Shown: piece after piece, positions 34,172-43,518 of the stretch
Numbering within the stretch: the first letter of the stretch is position 1
Layout of the letters: each line of letters opens with the position of its first letter
Origin: Alphaproteobacteria bacterium
GTDB taxonomy: Bacteria > Pseudomonadota > Alphaproteobacteria > TMED109
DNA length: 64,000 nucleotides
NCBI GenBank assembly: GCA_022825705.1
Contig: JAJDWH010000043.1
Location: forward strand, 124,001 to 188,000
Direction of reading: 5' to 3'
Position numbers and translations under genes: made by a program
Notes under the pieces: generated by a model
Told to the model about the DNA's origin: nothing
The model's input: the letters and a program-made list of their open reading frames with translations, nothing else
Database searches by the model: none

Positions 34172-35726
34172 CGCCGCCCTCGCGCTCGCGGCCTCGATCG
34201 CGCTGGCCCTCCCGGCCAGTGCGGAGACCGTGCTCCGGGCCGTGGTGCACGCGGATCTCAAGAACATCGATCCGATCTGGACCACGGCCTACATCACCCG
34301 CAACCACGGGTACATGGTCTACGACACGCTGTTCGCGGTCGATGCCGAGTTCAACGTGCAGCCGCAGATGGTCGACGCCTGGGAGGTGTCCGACGACGGG
34401 CTGACCTGGACCTTCCAGCTGCGGGACGGGTTGGCCTGGCACGACGGGGTGCCGGTCACGGCGGCCGACTGCGTCGCCTCGATCCGCCGCTGGGGTGCGC
34501 GCGACGGCATGGGCCAGAAGCTGATGGACGTCACGGCGGCGCTCGAGGCGGTGGACGACGCGACGTTCCGCCTGACCCTCTCGCAGCCGTACGGGCTGGT
34601 GCTGGAGTCGCTCTCCAAGGCGAGCTCGAACGTGCTCTTCATCATGCCGGAGCGGCACGCGCTGACCGATCCCTTCGAGCAGGTCCCCGAGGTGATCGGG
34701 TCCGGGCCGTTCGTGTTCGTGGCCGACGAGTGGGTCCCTGGCGCCAGGGTCGTCTATGTCCGGAACGAGGCCTACGTGCCGCGGAGCGAGCCGCCGAGCT
34801 GGGGTGCCGGCGGCAAGATCGCGAAGGTCGACCGGGTGGAGTGGCTCTACGTCCCCGACACCGCGACGGCCATGAACGCGCTCCTCGCCGGGGAAATCGA
34901 CTACTTCGAGCTCCCGCCGCACGACCTCCTCCCGATCATGGAGGCGTCGCCCGACGTCACGGTGAAGCGCCTGGACCCGGTCGGCGTGCAGGGGCACATC
35001 CGCCTCAATCACCTGTACCCGCCGTTCGACCACCCGAAGGCCCGCGAGGCGATGCTGTGGCTGGTGGAGCAGCCCAGGTTCCTCCGCGCCGTGGTGGGGA
35101 ACGAGGAGCACTGGCGCTCGTGCCCGGCGTACTTCGGCTGCGGCAGCCCCTACGAGACCGATGCCGGGGCGGAAGCGCTGATGGGATTCGACCTCGAGCG
35201 GGCGCAGTCGCTCCTCGAGGAGGCGGGCTACGACGGTCGGCCCGTCGTCCTGATGCAGCCGACCGACGTCGCGATCCTGAGCGGCGCGGCGCTGATGCTG
35301 GCGGGCGTCCTCCGGGACGCCGGGGTGAACGTGGAGCTCCAGGCGATGGACTGGAGCACGCTCACCAGCCGGCGGGCACTCGACGCGCCGCCGGAGGAGA
35401 ACGGCTGGAACATCTTCCCCACGTGGTTCATCGGCATGGACGTCGTCCATCCGCTCGCGAGCGTGGTGACGAGCGGCGGGTGCCGGGAGCGGGCGTGGTT
35501 CGGCTGGCCGTGCGATCCGGAGATGGAGGAGCTCCGCGAGGCGTTCGCGTTCGAGAACGACCCGGGGCAGCGCTTCGCGCGCGCCGAAGCGGTGCAGCAG
35601 CAGGCGTTTGCGCTGGTGCCGTACGTGAACTTCGGGGAATGGTTCAACCCTGTGGCGTTCCGGTCCGACCTCGAGGGCATCCTCGAATCGCCGATCCCGC
35701 TCTTCTGGAACATCGCGAAGCGTTGA
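34149..35726 (+). CDS. Periplasmic substrate-binding protein of a dipeptide/oligopeptide-type ABC transporter
   Basis: A 525-residue family 5 extracellular binding protein with a signal peptide (ALALAASIALALPASA). Landmarks are IDPIWTTAYIT, TWTFQLRDGLAWHDG and the large C-terminal lobe with MQPTDVAIL. There is no lipobox Cys. It overlaps the amidohydrolase by 23 bases and is followed 16 bases later by the first permease. The ligand is probably a peptide or an acylated amino acid, given the neighbour. Confidence 0.9.
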   Translation: MRCVSRTSAALALAASIALALPASAETVLRAVVHADLKNIDPIWTTAYITRNHGYMVYDTLFAVDAEFNVQPQMVDAWEVSDDGLTWTFQLRDGLAWHDGVPVTAADCVASIRRWGARDGMGQKLMDVTAALEAVDDATFRLTLSQPYGLVLESLSKASSNVLFIMPERHALTDPFEQVPEVIGSGPFVFVADEWVPGARVVYVRNEAYVPRSEPPSWGAGGKIAKVDRVEWLYVPDTATAMNALLAGEIDYFELPPHDLLPIMEASPDVTVKRLDPVGVQGHIRLNHLYPPFDHPKAREAMLWLVEQPRFLRAVVGNEEHWRSCPAYFGCGSPYETDAGAEALMGFDLERAQSLLEEAGYDGRPVVLMQPTDVAILSGAALMLAGVLRDAGVNVELQAMDWSTLTSRRALDAPPEENGWNIFPTWFIGMDVVHPLASVVTSGGCRERAWFGWPCDPEMEELREAFAFENDPGQRFARAEAVQQQAFALVPYVNFGEWFNPVAFRSDLEGILESPIPLFWNIAKR

Positions 35727-35742
35727 GCGGACGCCCGATCCG

Positions 35743-36684
35743 GTGACCGGCTTCCTGCTGCAGCGGCTGCTGGCCACCATCCCGGTGATGGCGGTGGTGG
35801 CCGTCGTCGTCTTCCTGCTGCTGCACCTGGGACCGGGTGACCCGGCGGCGGTGATCGCGGGCGACTACGCGACGCCCGAGGACATCCAGCGCATCCGCGA
35901 CCGGCTCGGGCTCAACGAGCCGCTCCACGTGCAGTTCCTGACCTGGCTCGGCCAGGTGCTGACGGGCGATCTCGGAATCTCGATCTTCTCGAACCTGCCG
36001 GTGGCGCAGCTGATTGCACAGCGCGTCGAGCCGACGCTCGCGCTCTCGATCGGGACCCTGATCCTGACGGTCGTGGTCGCCGTGCCGCTGGGCGTGGCCG
36101 CGGCCTGGCGGGCGGGCGGCTGGCTCGACCGCTGCCTGATGGGCGGCGCGGCGCTCGCCTTCGCCGTGCCGGTCTTCGTGATCGGCTACATCCTGATCTA
36201 CGTCTTCGCGATCAAGCTCTCGTTGCTGCCCGTCCAGGGGTACCGGCCCCTGGCGGACGGCGCCGTCCCCTTCCTCCGCCACCTGACGCTGCCGGTGGTG
36301 GCGCTCTCGTTCGTGTTCATCGCACTGATCGCCCGGGTCACCCGTGCGAGCGTGCTCGAAGTGCTGGGCGAGGACTACATCCGGACCGCGCGGGCGAAGG
36401 GGGTGACCACGTTCCGGCTGCTCCGCCGGCACGCACTCCGCCCGGCGCTGGTGCCCGTGGTGACGGTGATCGGGATCGCTTTCGCGCTGCTGGTGGGCGG
36501 GGTGGTGGTGACGGAGAGCGTCTTCAACATCCCGGGGCTCGGCCGACTCACGGTCGATTCGGTGCTCCGGCGCGACTACCCGGTGATTCAGGGGCTGATC
36601 CTCGTGTTCAGCGCCGCGTACGTCATCACCAACCTGATCGTGGACCTTCTCTACAGCGTCCTTGACCCGAGGATCCGCGAATGA
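35743..36684 (+). CDS. dppB: Dipeptide-type ABC transporter permease (DppB-like)
   Basis: A 313-residue inner-membrane permease with six predicted helices. N-terminal LLQRLLATIPVMAVVAVVVF is followed by the GPGDPA loop, and the EAA motif region reads IRTARAKGVTTFRLLRRHALRPAL. It starts with GTG. Its end overlaps the next permease (ATGA). Confidence 0.92.
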   Translation: MTGFLLQRLLATIPVMAVVAVVVFLLLHLGPGDPAAVIAGDYATPEDIQRIRDRLGLNEPLHVQFLTWLGQVLTGDLGISIFSNLPVAQLIAQRVEPTLALSIGTLILTVVVAVPLGVAAAWRAGGWLDRCLMGGAALAFAVPVFVIGYILIYVFAIKLSLLPVQGYRPLADGAVPFLRHLTLPVVALSFVFIALIARVTRASVLEVLGEDYIRTARAKGVTTFRLLRRHALRPALVPVVTVIGIAFALLVGGVVVTESVFNIPGLGRLTVDSVLRRDYPVIQGLILVFSAAYVITNLIVDLLYSVLDPRIRE

Positions 36685-37505
36685 ACGCGATCCGCCGGAA
36701 CCGCTCGGTCCAGATCGGGATGGCGCTCCTCGCGCTGGTGGTGGTGACCGCGGTGCTGGCGCCGCCGATCGCCGGCATGGACCCGCTCCGGATGACGCCG
36801 GAGGACCGGCTGACCAGCCCCGTCGCGGCGCATCCCTTCGGGACCGACATGTTCGGGCGCGACATCCTGGCGCGGACGCTCCACGGCGGGCGCATCTCGC
36901 TGAGCGTCGGGCTCATGGTGGCCGCGGTGGCGCTCGCGGCCGGCCTCGGGATCGGCCTGGTCGCCGGCTACGTCCGGTCGGTCGACCGGATCGTGATGCG
37001 GGTCATGGACGGGATCATGGCGATCCCCGGGATCCTGCTCGCGATCGCGCTGATCGCGCTCTCGGGCGCTACGCTTACGACGGTGGTGGTTGCGATCGCG
37101 GTGCCGGAGGTGCCGCGCGTGGTGCGCCTCGTGCGGAGCGTCGTGCTGGCGGTCCGGGAGGAACCCTACGTCGAGGCGGCCGTCGCGGCGGGCGCCCGGC
37201 TGCCGCGGCTCCTGGTCCGGCACGTGCTCCCCAACACGCTCGCCCCCCTGATCGTGCAGGGCAGCTACGTCTGCGCCTCGGCGATGATCGTCGAATCGAT
37301 CCTCGGGTTTCTCGGTGCGGGGATGCCGCCCGAGGTGCCGAGCTGGGGGAACGTGATGGCCGAGGGGCGGACCTTCTTCCAGATCGCGCCCTGGATCCTG
37401 TTCTTTCCCGGCGCCTTCCTCGCGGTGACCGTGCTCTCGGTCAACCTGCTGGGCGACGGGCTCCGGGACACGCTCGACCCGCGCCTCCGGGGGCGGTTCC
37501 AGTGA
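36681..37505 (+). CDS. dppC: Dipeptide-type ABC transporter permease (DppC-like)
   Basis: A 274-residue permease: HPFGTDMFGRDILARTLHGG near residue 52, multiple membrane helices, and the EAA-type region YVEAAVAAGARLPRLLVRHVLPN. It pairs with the DppB-like protein. Both ends overlap neighbouring genes by four bases. Confidence 0.92.
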   Translation: MNAIRRNRSVQIGMALLALVVVTAVLAPPIAGMDPLRMTPEDRLTSPVAAHPFGTDMFGRDILARTLHGGRISLSVGLMVAAVALAAGLGIGLVAGYVRSVDRIVMRVMDGIMAIPGILLAIALIALSGATLTTVVVAIAVPEVPRVVRLVRSVVLAVREEPYVEAAVAAGARLPRLLVRHVLPNTLAPLIVQGSYVCASAMIVESILGFLGAGMPPEVPSWGNVMAEGRTFFQIAPWILFFPGAFLAVTVLSVNLLGDGLRDTLDPRLRGRFQ

Positions 37506-39115
37506 CGGACACGGCGACGCGCACGGTCCTCTCGATCCAGGGCCTCACCGTGGAACTCCCGGTGGACGCGGAGCGCGCCCACGCCGTCGAGGACGTGTCG
37601 TTCGACGTGCAGGCGGGCGAGATCGTGTGCCTCGTGGGCGAATCGGGATCCGGGAAATCGGTGACCGCGCAGGCGGTGCTGGGCCTCCTGCCGCCGGGCC
37701 AGCTCCGGGTTACGGGCGGCGCGATCGAGCTCGAGGGCGAGGACCTGCGGACGGCGCCGCCGGCGCGGCTCCGCTCGCTCCGCGGGCGCGCCATGGCGAT
37801 GATCTTCCAGGAGCCGATGACCGCCCTCAATCCCGTCCTCACCGTGGGCGAGCAGGTCCGCGAGGTGTTCGAGACGCACGGCGTCCTGAACCCGTCCGAG
37901 CGTCGCGAGCGGGTGATCGAGCTGTTCCGCTCGGTGCAGCTCCCGGACCCCGAGCGCCTGGTGAACACGTACCCGCACCAGCTCTCGGGCGGGCAGCGCC
38001 AGCGCGTGATGATCGCGATGGCGTTCGCGCTGGAGCCGGCGCTGCTGGTCGCGGATGAGCCCACGACCGCGCTCGACGTGACGACGCAGGCGCGGATCCT
38101 CGAGATCATGCGGACCATCCAGCGTGCGCGCGGCAGCGCCGTGCTCTTCATCACGCACGACTTCGGGGTGGTGGCGGACATCGCCGACCGGGTGGTCGTC
38201 ATGCGGACGGGGCGCGTGGTGGAGCAGGGGCCCCGCGACCAGATTCTGCGCTCGCCGTCGCACCCGTACACGCGGATGCTGCTGGAAGCGGTGCCGGGCC
38301 TCGAACCGGAGGCGCGGGACGGCCGGGCCGAAAGCGCCGCGCTCGAGGTGCGGAACCTCTCGAAGACGTTCGCCGGGGGCGGCTGGTTCCAGCGCGGCCG
38401 GACGGTGGAGGCGGTGCGCGACGTCTCGCTCGTGGTGCGGAAGGGCGAGACCCTGGCGGTCGTGGGCGAGTCGGGCTCAGGGAAGTCGACGCTTGCGCGC
38501 TGCACCGTGCGCCTCACGCGGGCGAGCAGCGGCGAGGTGCTGCTGGCCGGCGAGGACATCGCACAGCTCGAGCCCCGAGCGCTCCGGCCGTTCCGCCGGC
38601 GCATCCAGATGGTCTTCCAGGACCCCTTCCGCTCGCTCAACCCGCGCCGGAACGTGGCGGCCGCGCTGATCGAGGGGCCGGTCAACTACGGGGTGTCGAG
38701 GGAGGAGGCGCTGGAGCGCGCGAAGCGGCTGCTGGGTCTCGTGGGCCTAGGGGACGATGCGCTCGGGCGCTACCCGCACCAGTTCTCGGGCGGCCAGCGC
38801 CAGCGCATCTGCATCGCCCGCGCGCTCGCCCTCGAGCCCGACGTGCTGATCGCGGACGAGCCGGTGTCGGCTCTCGATGTCTCGGTGCAGGCGCAGGTGC
38901 TCGACCTGCTGGCGGACGTGCGCGAGCGGTTCCAGCTCGCGATGCTCTTCATCACGCACGACTTGCGCGTGGCGGCGCAGGTGGCCGACCGGGTGGCGGT
39001 GATGTCGAAGGGCGAGATCGTCGAGACCGGGCCCGTCGCGGACGTGTTCGGCAATCCCCGGCATCCGTACTCCCGGGCGCTGCTCGCCGCGGCGCCGGGG
39101 CGCGGGCGGCTCTGA
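37502..39115 (+). CDS. Fused double ATP-binding subunit of the dipeptide-type ABC transporter (DppD-DppF)
   Basis: A 537-residue protein with two complete ATPase domains in tandem. Walker A GESGSGKS occurs near residues 46 and 322, LSGGQRQR and FSGGQRQR are the two signature motifs, and the Walker B segments are LLVADEPTTALD and LIADEPVSALD. The open frame extends upstream to 36662 but that part is a shadow of dppC; the GTG in the GTGA overlap at 37502 is the natural start. The fusion replaces separate DppD and DppF subunits. Confidence 0.92.
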   Translation: MTDTATRTVLSIQGLTVELPVDAERAHAVEDVSFDVQAGEIVCLVGESGSGKSVTAQAVLGLLPPGQLRVTGGAIELEGEDLRTAPPARLRSLRGRAMAMIFQEPMTALNPVLTVGEQVREVFETHGVLNPSERRERVIELFRSVQLPDPERLVNTYPHQLSGGQRQRVMIAMAFALEPALLVADEPTTALDVTTQARILEIMRTIQRARGSAVLFITHDFGVVADIADRVVVMRTGRVVEQGPRDQILRSPSHPYTRMLLEAVPGLEPEARDGRAESAALEVRNLSKTFAGGGWFQRGRTVEAVRDVSLVVRKGETLAVVGESGSGKSTLARCTVRLTRASSGEVLLAGEDIAQLEPRALRPFRRRIQMVFQDPFRSLNPRRNVAAALIEGPVNYGVSREEALERAKRLLGLVGLGDDALGRYPHQFSGGQRQRICIARALALEPDVLIADEPVSALDVSVQAQVLDLLADVRERFQLAMLFITHDLRVAAQVADRVAVMSKGEIVETGPVADVFGNPRHPYSRALLAAAPGRGRL

Positions 39116-39117
39116 CG

Positions 39118-39717
39118 ATGGTGGACCGCCTCACCGCCGCCCTGGGGCGTCTCTACGCCTGGGTGCTGAGGCTCGCGGGGCACCGCCACGCGGAGCCGGC
39201 GCTGGCCGCGGTGGCGTTCACGGAGAGCTCGTTCTTCCCTGTCCCGCCCGACGCCATGATCGTGCCCATGGTGCTGGCCCGCCGCGAGCGCTGGATCCGG
39301 ATCGCGCTGATCGCGCTGGTGGGTTCGGTGGCCGGCGGCTTTCTCGGCTACGCGATCGGCTACCTGCTCTGGGATGTGATCGGTGCGGCGATCCTCGCGT
39401 TCTACCGGATGGGTGATGCGTTCGCGAAGTTCCAGGCCTGGTATGCCGACGGGGGCGCGCTGATCGTGTTCCTCGCCGCCTTCACGCCACTCCCCTACAA
39501 GGCGGTGACGATCGCGAGCGGTGTCGTGGGCATGGATCTCCTGGCGTTCGGGCTGGCGTCGGCGGCAGGGCGCGGGCTCCGGTTCTTCGTCGTGGCGGCG
39601 CTGCCGGCCTTCCTCGGGGAGCGGGCCGAGACCCTGATCCGCCGGCACGCGCGTGTGGCGACCTGGGCGGGCCTGGCACTTGCAGCTGCCGTCGTCGCCG
39701 TAGCAGCACTGGCCTAG
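39118..39717 (+). CDS. YqaA-family (VTT/DedA-related) inner-membrane protein
   Basis: A 199-residue membrane protein. The family segments AFTESSFFPVPPDAMIVPM and FTPLPYKAVTIASGV, with Pro pairs in re-entrant loops, are evident, and about four to five helices are predicted. The role is uncertain; DedA-like proteins are linked to lipid scrambling and membrane energetics. It starts 2 bases after the ABC gene stop. Confidence 0.88.
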   Translation: MVDRLTAALGRLYAWVLRLAGHRHAEPALAAVAFTESSFFPVPPDAMIVPMVLARRERWIRIALIALVGSVAGGFLGYAIGYLLWDVIGAAILAFYRMGDAFAKFQAWYADGGALIVFLAAFTPLPYKAVTIASGVVGMDLLAFGLASAAGRGLRFFVVAALPAFLGERAETLIRRHARVATWAGLALAAAVVAVAALA

Positions 39718-39726
39718 GAGCGGGAC

Positions 39727-40257
39727 GTGCGGGCGGATGCCGTGGTGTCGGTCGTGCGATGGGTGACGGGCACCCTGCGGGGCTATCTCGCGCTGGCCGC
39801 GGTCGCCTCGGTCGTGGCTTTGGCGTCGGCACTGGTGATGCAGTACGGCTTCGGGCTACCGCCGTGCGATCTCTGCATCGAGCAGCGCTGGGGGTTTGCC
39901 GGCGCCGGCGCGCTCGCGGCGGTCGGCCTGCTCGTGCACCGAATCGGAATTTCGCTTCGGGTGATGGTGGCCGCGGTCGGCGCGGCGTTCCTGGTGACCG
40001 CGGGACTGGGTTTCCGGCACGTCGGCGTGGAGCAGCAGTGGTGGCCGGGGCCCGATACCTGCACGGCGACCGGTGCGGACGCCCAAACGACGGATGAACT
40101 GCTGGACGCCATCATGAACGCCCCCCTGGTCCGGTGCGACGAGATCCCGGCAAGCCTGCTCGGCCTGTCGATCGCGGGCTGGGTGGTGGTGAGCGCGCTG
40201 GCGATGGCAGGGCTTGCTGCCCTGATGCTCGCCCGGAGCCGGAAGGTTGTGCGGTGA
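39727..40257 (+). CDS. dsbB: Disulfide bond formation protein B
   Basis: A 176-residue four-helix membrane protein with the two Cys pairs of DsbB: C47-x2-C50 (PPCDLCIEQ) and C112 with C137 in the second periplasmic loop. It reoxidises DsbA and passes electrons to ubiquinone. It starts with GTG and ends in a GTGA overlap with coq7, a fitting neighbour for ubiquinone synthesis. Confidence 0.9.
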   Translation: MRADAVVSVVRWVTGTLRGYLALAAVASVVALASALVMQYGFGLPPCDLCIEQRWGFAGAGALAAVGLLVHRIGISLRVMVAAVGAAFLVTAGLGFRHVGVEQQWWPGPDTCTATGADAQTTDELLDAIMNAPLVRCDEIPASLLGLSIAGWVVVSALAMAGLAALMLARSRKVVR

Positions 40258-40820
40258 CGGGGCGGCGGCCACGGCGAAAGCAGGCGCCGCGCCTTCCCGG
40301 CGATCCGACGCCGGAACAGCGGGTCGCGCGCATCCTCCGGGTGGACCATGCGGGCGAGTACGGGGCGAAGCGCATCTACGAGGGCCAGCTCGCCGTCCTC
40401 GGCGAGACGTCCGCGGGACCCGTCATCCGGGAGATGGCGGAGGGCGAAGAGCGGCATCTCGCCGCCTTCGCGGAGGACCTCGCGCACCGCGAGGTCCGGC
40501 CGACGGCGCTCCTGCCGCTCTGGCACGTGGCCGGGTACGCGCTGGGTGCGGCGACCGCGCTGCTGGGGCGGGAGGGGGCCATGGCGTGCACGGAGGCCGT
40601 CGAGGAGGTGATCGACGGGCACTACGCACGGCAGGAGCGGGCGCTCGGCGAGTCCGAGCCGGAGCTACGCGACAAAATCCGTGAATTCCGGGCGGATGAA
40701 CTCGGGCACCGGGACACCGCGCGCGCGGAAGGGGCTGCGGCCGCGCCGGGATACCGGGTGCTCAGGCGATCGGTGCGCGCGTCGACGCGCCTGGCGATCT
40801 GGATTTCCGAGCGGGTGTGA
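40254..40820 (+). CDS. coq7: Demethoxyubiquinone hydroxylase (Coq7/UbiF-type di-iron enzyme)
   Basis: A 188-residue di-iron hydroxylase of ubiquinone biosynthesis. Ligands: E35 (HAGEYG), E65-x2-H68 (EERH), E117 (AVEEVI) and E149-x2-H152 (ELGH). It begins with GTG in the overlap with dsbB. The last codons (RLAIWISERV, then TGA) are intact, but this 3' end is repeated in whole or part at 44.5, 46.0-46.2 and 54.6-54.7 kb. The gene therefore marks the left border of an insertion hot spot. Confidence 0.94.
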   Translation: MTGRRPRRKQAPRLPGDPTPEQRVARILRVDHAGEYGAKRIYEGQLAVLGETSAGPVIREMAEGEERHLAAFAEDLAHREVRPTALLPLWHVAGYALGAATALLGREGAMACTEAVEEVIDGHYARQERALGESEPELRDKIREFRADELGHRDTARAEGAAAAPGYRVLRRSVRASTRLAIWISERV

Positions 40821-40822
40821 GC

Positions 40823-40837
40823 TCCCGATCGGGGAGT
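40823..40837 (+). terminator. Short hairpin just after coq7
   Basis: CTCCC and GGGAG arms around a GATC-containing loop, starting 2 bases after the stop. There is no T-run, so termination is only possible. Confidence 0.3.
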
Positions 40838-40864
40838 ATCTGATTTGTAGAAGTCAGGACTTGA

Positions 40865-41459
40865 TCAGACTGTGCTGCCGTGCCGGCCGGCCGGCCGGGC
40901 GCCGGTGAGAATGCCGCCGGCGATCCCGTTGCGGGAGTCGACGGCGATGTCTCCGACGGTCTGGCCGGTCGTCTGGACCGAGAACCCGCTGTGGTCCATC
41001 CAGGCCCCGAACGCGGTCACGTCCCGGCCCATGTGCCCGCTCGCCGTCATCCCCAGCGTGACCCCGTGCCCGGTGCCGAGGGCTCGGGCGCCGCCGCTCA
41101 CCAGCTCGATGTCGGAGATCCGCACCGCCTGGCTCCGGCCGGTGGCCGGGTCGGTCACCGCGCACCGCGCGCCGCCGCATTCCGACAGGTAGCGGAACGG
41201 AGGAACCTCGGGAGAGTCGGTCTCCGAGTAGTAGGTCGAAAGGATCAGGGAGTCGGAGCGCGCCAGGAGGCCGGACGCGCGCTCGAGCTGGGCCTCCGCC
41301 GTCTCGGCCGGCGAGCGCCTGCACGCTTCGCGGGGTGACGGACTGGGAGGATCCGCCGGCGCAGGCGGCGAGCAGCAGCGGCAGCAGCAGCGGAAGGGCG
41401 GCCCGGAGGCGTCGCCGCGCCCTGCGGGTACTCCCGTCGGTCCGGATGGCGGGCATCAT
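40865..41459 (-). pseudogene. Frameshifted and 3'-truncated surface lipoprotein (transferrin-binding-protein-like family)
   Basis: The minus strand encodes a lipoprotein leader (ALPLLLPLLLAACAGGSSQ) in one frame. The body continues in another frame (AETAEAQLERASGLLARSDS onward, then GAWMDHSGFSV and GGILTGARPAG). A frameshift around 41310 joins the two parts. The second frame stops at 40865, 45 bases from the end of coq7. Related proteins normally continue well beyond the TGxRPxG segment into a beta-barrel. It is therefore broken twice, and the truncation point coincides with the island border. Confidence 0.65.
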
Positions 41460-41604
41460 GGGGCGGCCCCCTGGAGATTCGGGGAACGGCCCGGCGCGGT
41501 CCCGGCCGGATCCCGTCGAAGGGCCGGGGCGAGGCGCCGTTCGGCGCACGTGCCGGTCATGGTCGCGCCGCGGCCGGAAAGCGGGGCCGGCATGCGCGGC
41601 GCCG

Positions 41605-43518
41605 CTACTGCTTCCCGGCCCCGAAGGCGCCGATCACGCCGACGAAGCCGGCATCGTCCGACGCCGCCATCGCCGGCGTGCCGCGATGCGCCTGGAACGC
41701 CCCGCCCACCGCGGTGGGATGCGCCGTCTGCGGATCGGCGGCCGAGCGGCGGAAGAACTGGGCGACCCATCCGCCGCTCCAGCCGCGCCCGTCGGCGGCG
41801 CCGGCGAGATTGCCACTGACCGCGAAGCCGCCGCCGTTGAAGCCGCCCCCGGTCAGGCCGCCGCTGTCGTTGGCGAGCCTCGCCGTCCAGTCGCCGAGCG
41901 GGGCGCCGGAGGCGTCGCGGAAGTTGTCGATGCGGCCCGACAGGCGGACATACCTCGCGTCGAAATCCGCCGTCAGCGCGGCGTCCGCCGTGAACGCGCC
42001 GGAGGCGCCGTCGCGCGCCCCCGCCGCGCGCTCCGAGTACAGGCCGGCGGCGGCCCCGGCGTAGGTCGCGGCGCCGGCGAGGGCGTCGAGCTGCGACCAG
42101 CCGCCGGGCCAGTAATGGTGCCGGCCCGCGGCGAAGACGTTGGCGCCGCGCGGCCACGCGGCGTTGAGCGACAGGGGATTCCTCTTCGTCTTGTGGATGC
42201 TGTGGTGCGTCGGGTCGTTGCCGAACGTCCCGATGCCGGCGGCGCCGGAGCCGGGAACCCGCGCCCAGTACCCGAAGGCGAGATACGACTCCCCGGAGTC
42301 CGCCTTCGCGTAGAGGGTGACGGTGTCGACGGTCGTGCCGCCGGCCCCGTCCGCGCGGCTCCACGCCCGGGCGCTGCCGGACCATCCGGAGATCGCCGGA
42401 GGGGCGTCGGCCGCGGCGAAGCCGGTGGGGGTGGACGGGTCGTCGTCGTTGTCGAGCTCGCCGCCGAGGATGCCCTTGCTCAGCTTGTGCAGCGAGAGCG
42501 GCAGCACGTGGTACGGGACCCCGAGCGTGAGCGGACGGTCCGAGACAGGCCAGCTGACGAAGGGATCCGTGAGCGCGTCGTCTCCGAGGCTGACGATGGC
42601 GCTGGCGATGCCGTGCGCCGTGGCGCCCGCCGCCGTCGAGGGCGCCGTCTGCGCCGAAGGCGCGGGCGGCGGCGTGCCGGCCAGCCTGGCGGCAGCCGCC
42701 GGCAGGGGTCCCGCCGTGGCCGCGCCGCCGGTCGAGGAGACGGCCACCGCCCCGTCCTCGCTCGTCACGGTCAGCGTGCAGTCGCCGCCGTCCGCGGGGC
42801 AGGAAAAGCGCAAGCCGCCCGCGTCGCGGTGTTCGCCCGCCGGCACCGTCAGGCTCCCGTCCGGATTGTGCGTGAGCCAGCTGTCCAGGGTATGGCGGTC
42901 GGGCAGCGCCACGGCGTGGAGCGTATCGAGCGCGGCGTCGCCGAGGAACACGAAGTCCCCAACCGCCAGCGGTGCGTTCGTCTCCACCGTCAGGCCGGGA
43001 CGCAGGGTGTAGGTGTAGCGGCCGTCCTGAACCGCCGCGCCGGCCACGATCTCGGCAACTGCGGGCCAGGAGCCGCCCTCGGGGTCCGCGCCGAGCGCGA
43101 TCGTGTCGCCCGCCCCGAAGTCGGCGATGACCTTGCGGCCCCGGGCCCCGAGCGCGAAGGCGAAGCGGTCGCCGCCCCTGCCGCCGTGCAGGACGTCGTC
43201 GCCGATGCCGCCGCGGAGCACGTCGTTGCCCCGCCCGCCATGCAGCACGTCGTCGCCCGCCCCTCCCCTCAACAGGTCGTTGCCGCGCCCCCCGCGCAAC
43301 TCGTCGTCGCCGCCCTTGCCGCGCAACTCGTCGTTGCCCCGCCGGCCGACGAGCCGGTCGGCGCCGGCGCCGCCCCGCAGGTCGTCGGCGCGGTTCGTGC
43401 CGATCTGTTCGCGCGGCTCGTCCACCTGCTCGTCCGCCATCGCGGCGGGCGGTGCGGCGAGCATGCAGAACGCGGCCAGCAGCAGGGCGGTGAGCAGGCG
43501 TGGCCGGGCACAGGTCAT
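41605..43518 (-). CDS. Secreted RTX-repeat protein with a TbpB-like C-terminal barrel segment
   Basis: A 637-residue protein from ATG 43518 with a signal peptide (RLLTALLLAAFCMLAAPPAAMA). Residues about 25-110 hold nine-residue calcium-binding repeats of the GGxGxDxLxG type (GGAGDDVLHGGRGNDVLRGG). A middle Ala/Pro-rich region follows. The C-terminus has GGLTGGGFNGGGFAVSG and AVGGAFQAHRG ending VGVIGAFGAGK, like the barrel end of transferrin-binding-protein-B-type lipoproteins. RTX repeats next to the N-terminal signal peptide are unusual. A long frame on the plus strand over the same stretch is a shadow. Confidence 0.72.
   Translation of the reverse strand: MTCARPRLLTALLLAAFCMLAAPPAAMADEQVDEPREQIGTNRADDLRGGAGADRLVGRRGNDELRGKGGDDELRGGRGNDLLRGGAGDDVLHGGRGNDVLRGGIGDDVLHGGRGGDRFAFALGARGRKVIADFGAGDTIALGADPEGGSWPAVAEIVAGAAVQDGRYTYTLRPGLTVETNAPLAVGDFVFLGDAALDTLHAVALPDRHTLDSWLTHNPDGSLTVPAGEHRDAGGLRFSCPADGGDCTLTVTSEDGAVAVSSTGGAATAGPLPAAAARLAGTPPPAPSAQTAPSTAAGATAHGIASAIVSLGDDALTDPFVSWPVSDRPLTLGVPYHVLPLSLHKLSKGILGGELDNDDDPSTPTGFAAADAPPAISGWSGSARAWSRADGAGGTTVDTVTLYAKADSGESYLAFGYWARVPGSGAAGIGTFGNDPTHHSIHKTKRNPLSLNAAWPRGANVFAAGRHHYWPGGWSQLDALAGAATYAGAAAGLYSERAAGARDGASGAFTADAALTADFDARYVRLSGRIDNFRDASGAPLGDWTARLANDSGGLTGGGFNGGGFAVSGNLAGAADGRGWSGGWVAQFFRRSAADPQTAHPTAVGGAFQAHRGTPAMAASDDAGFVGVIGAFGAGKQ

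Noticed and set aside
36662..37501. Upstream extension of the fused DppD-DppF frame
   Set aside because: The extension is a shadow of dppC with low-complexity composition; the GTG in the GTGA overlap at 37502 is the natural start.
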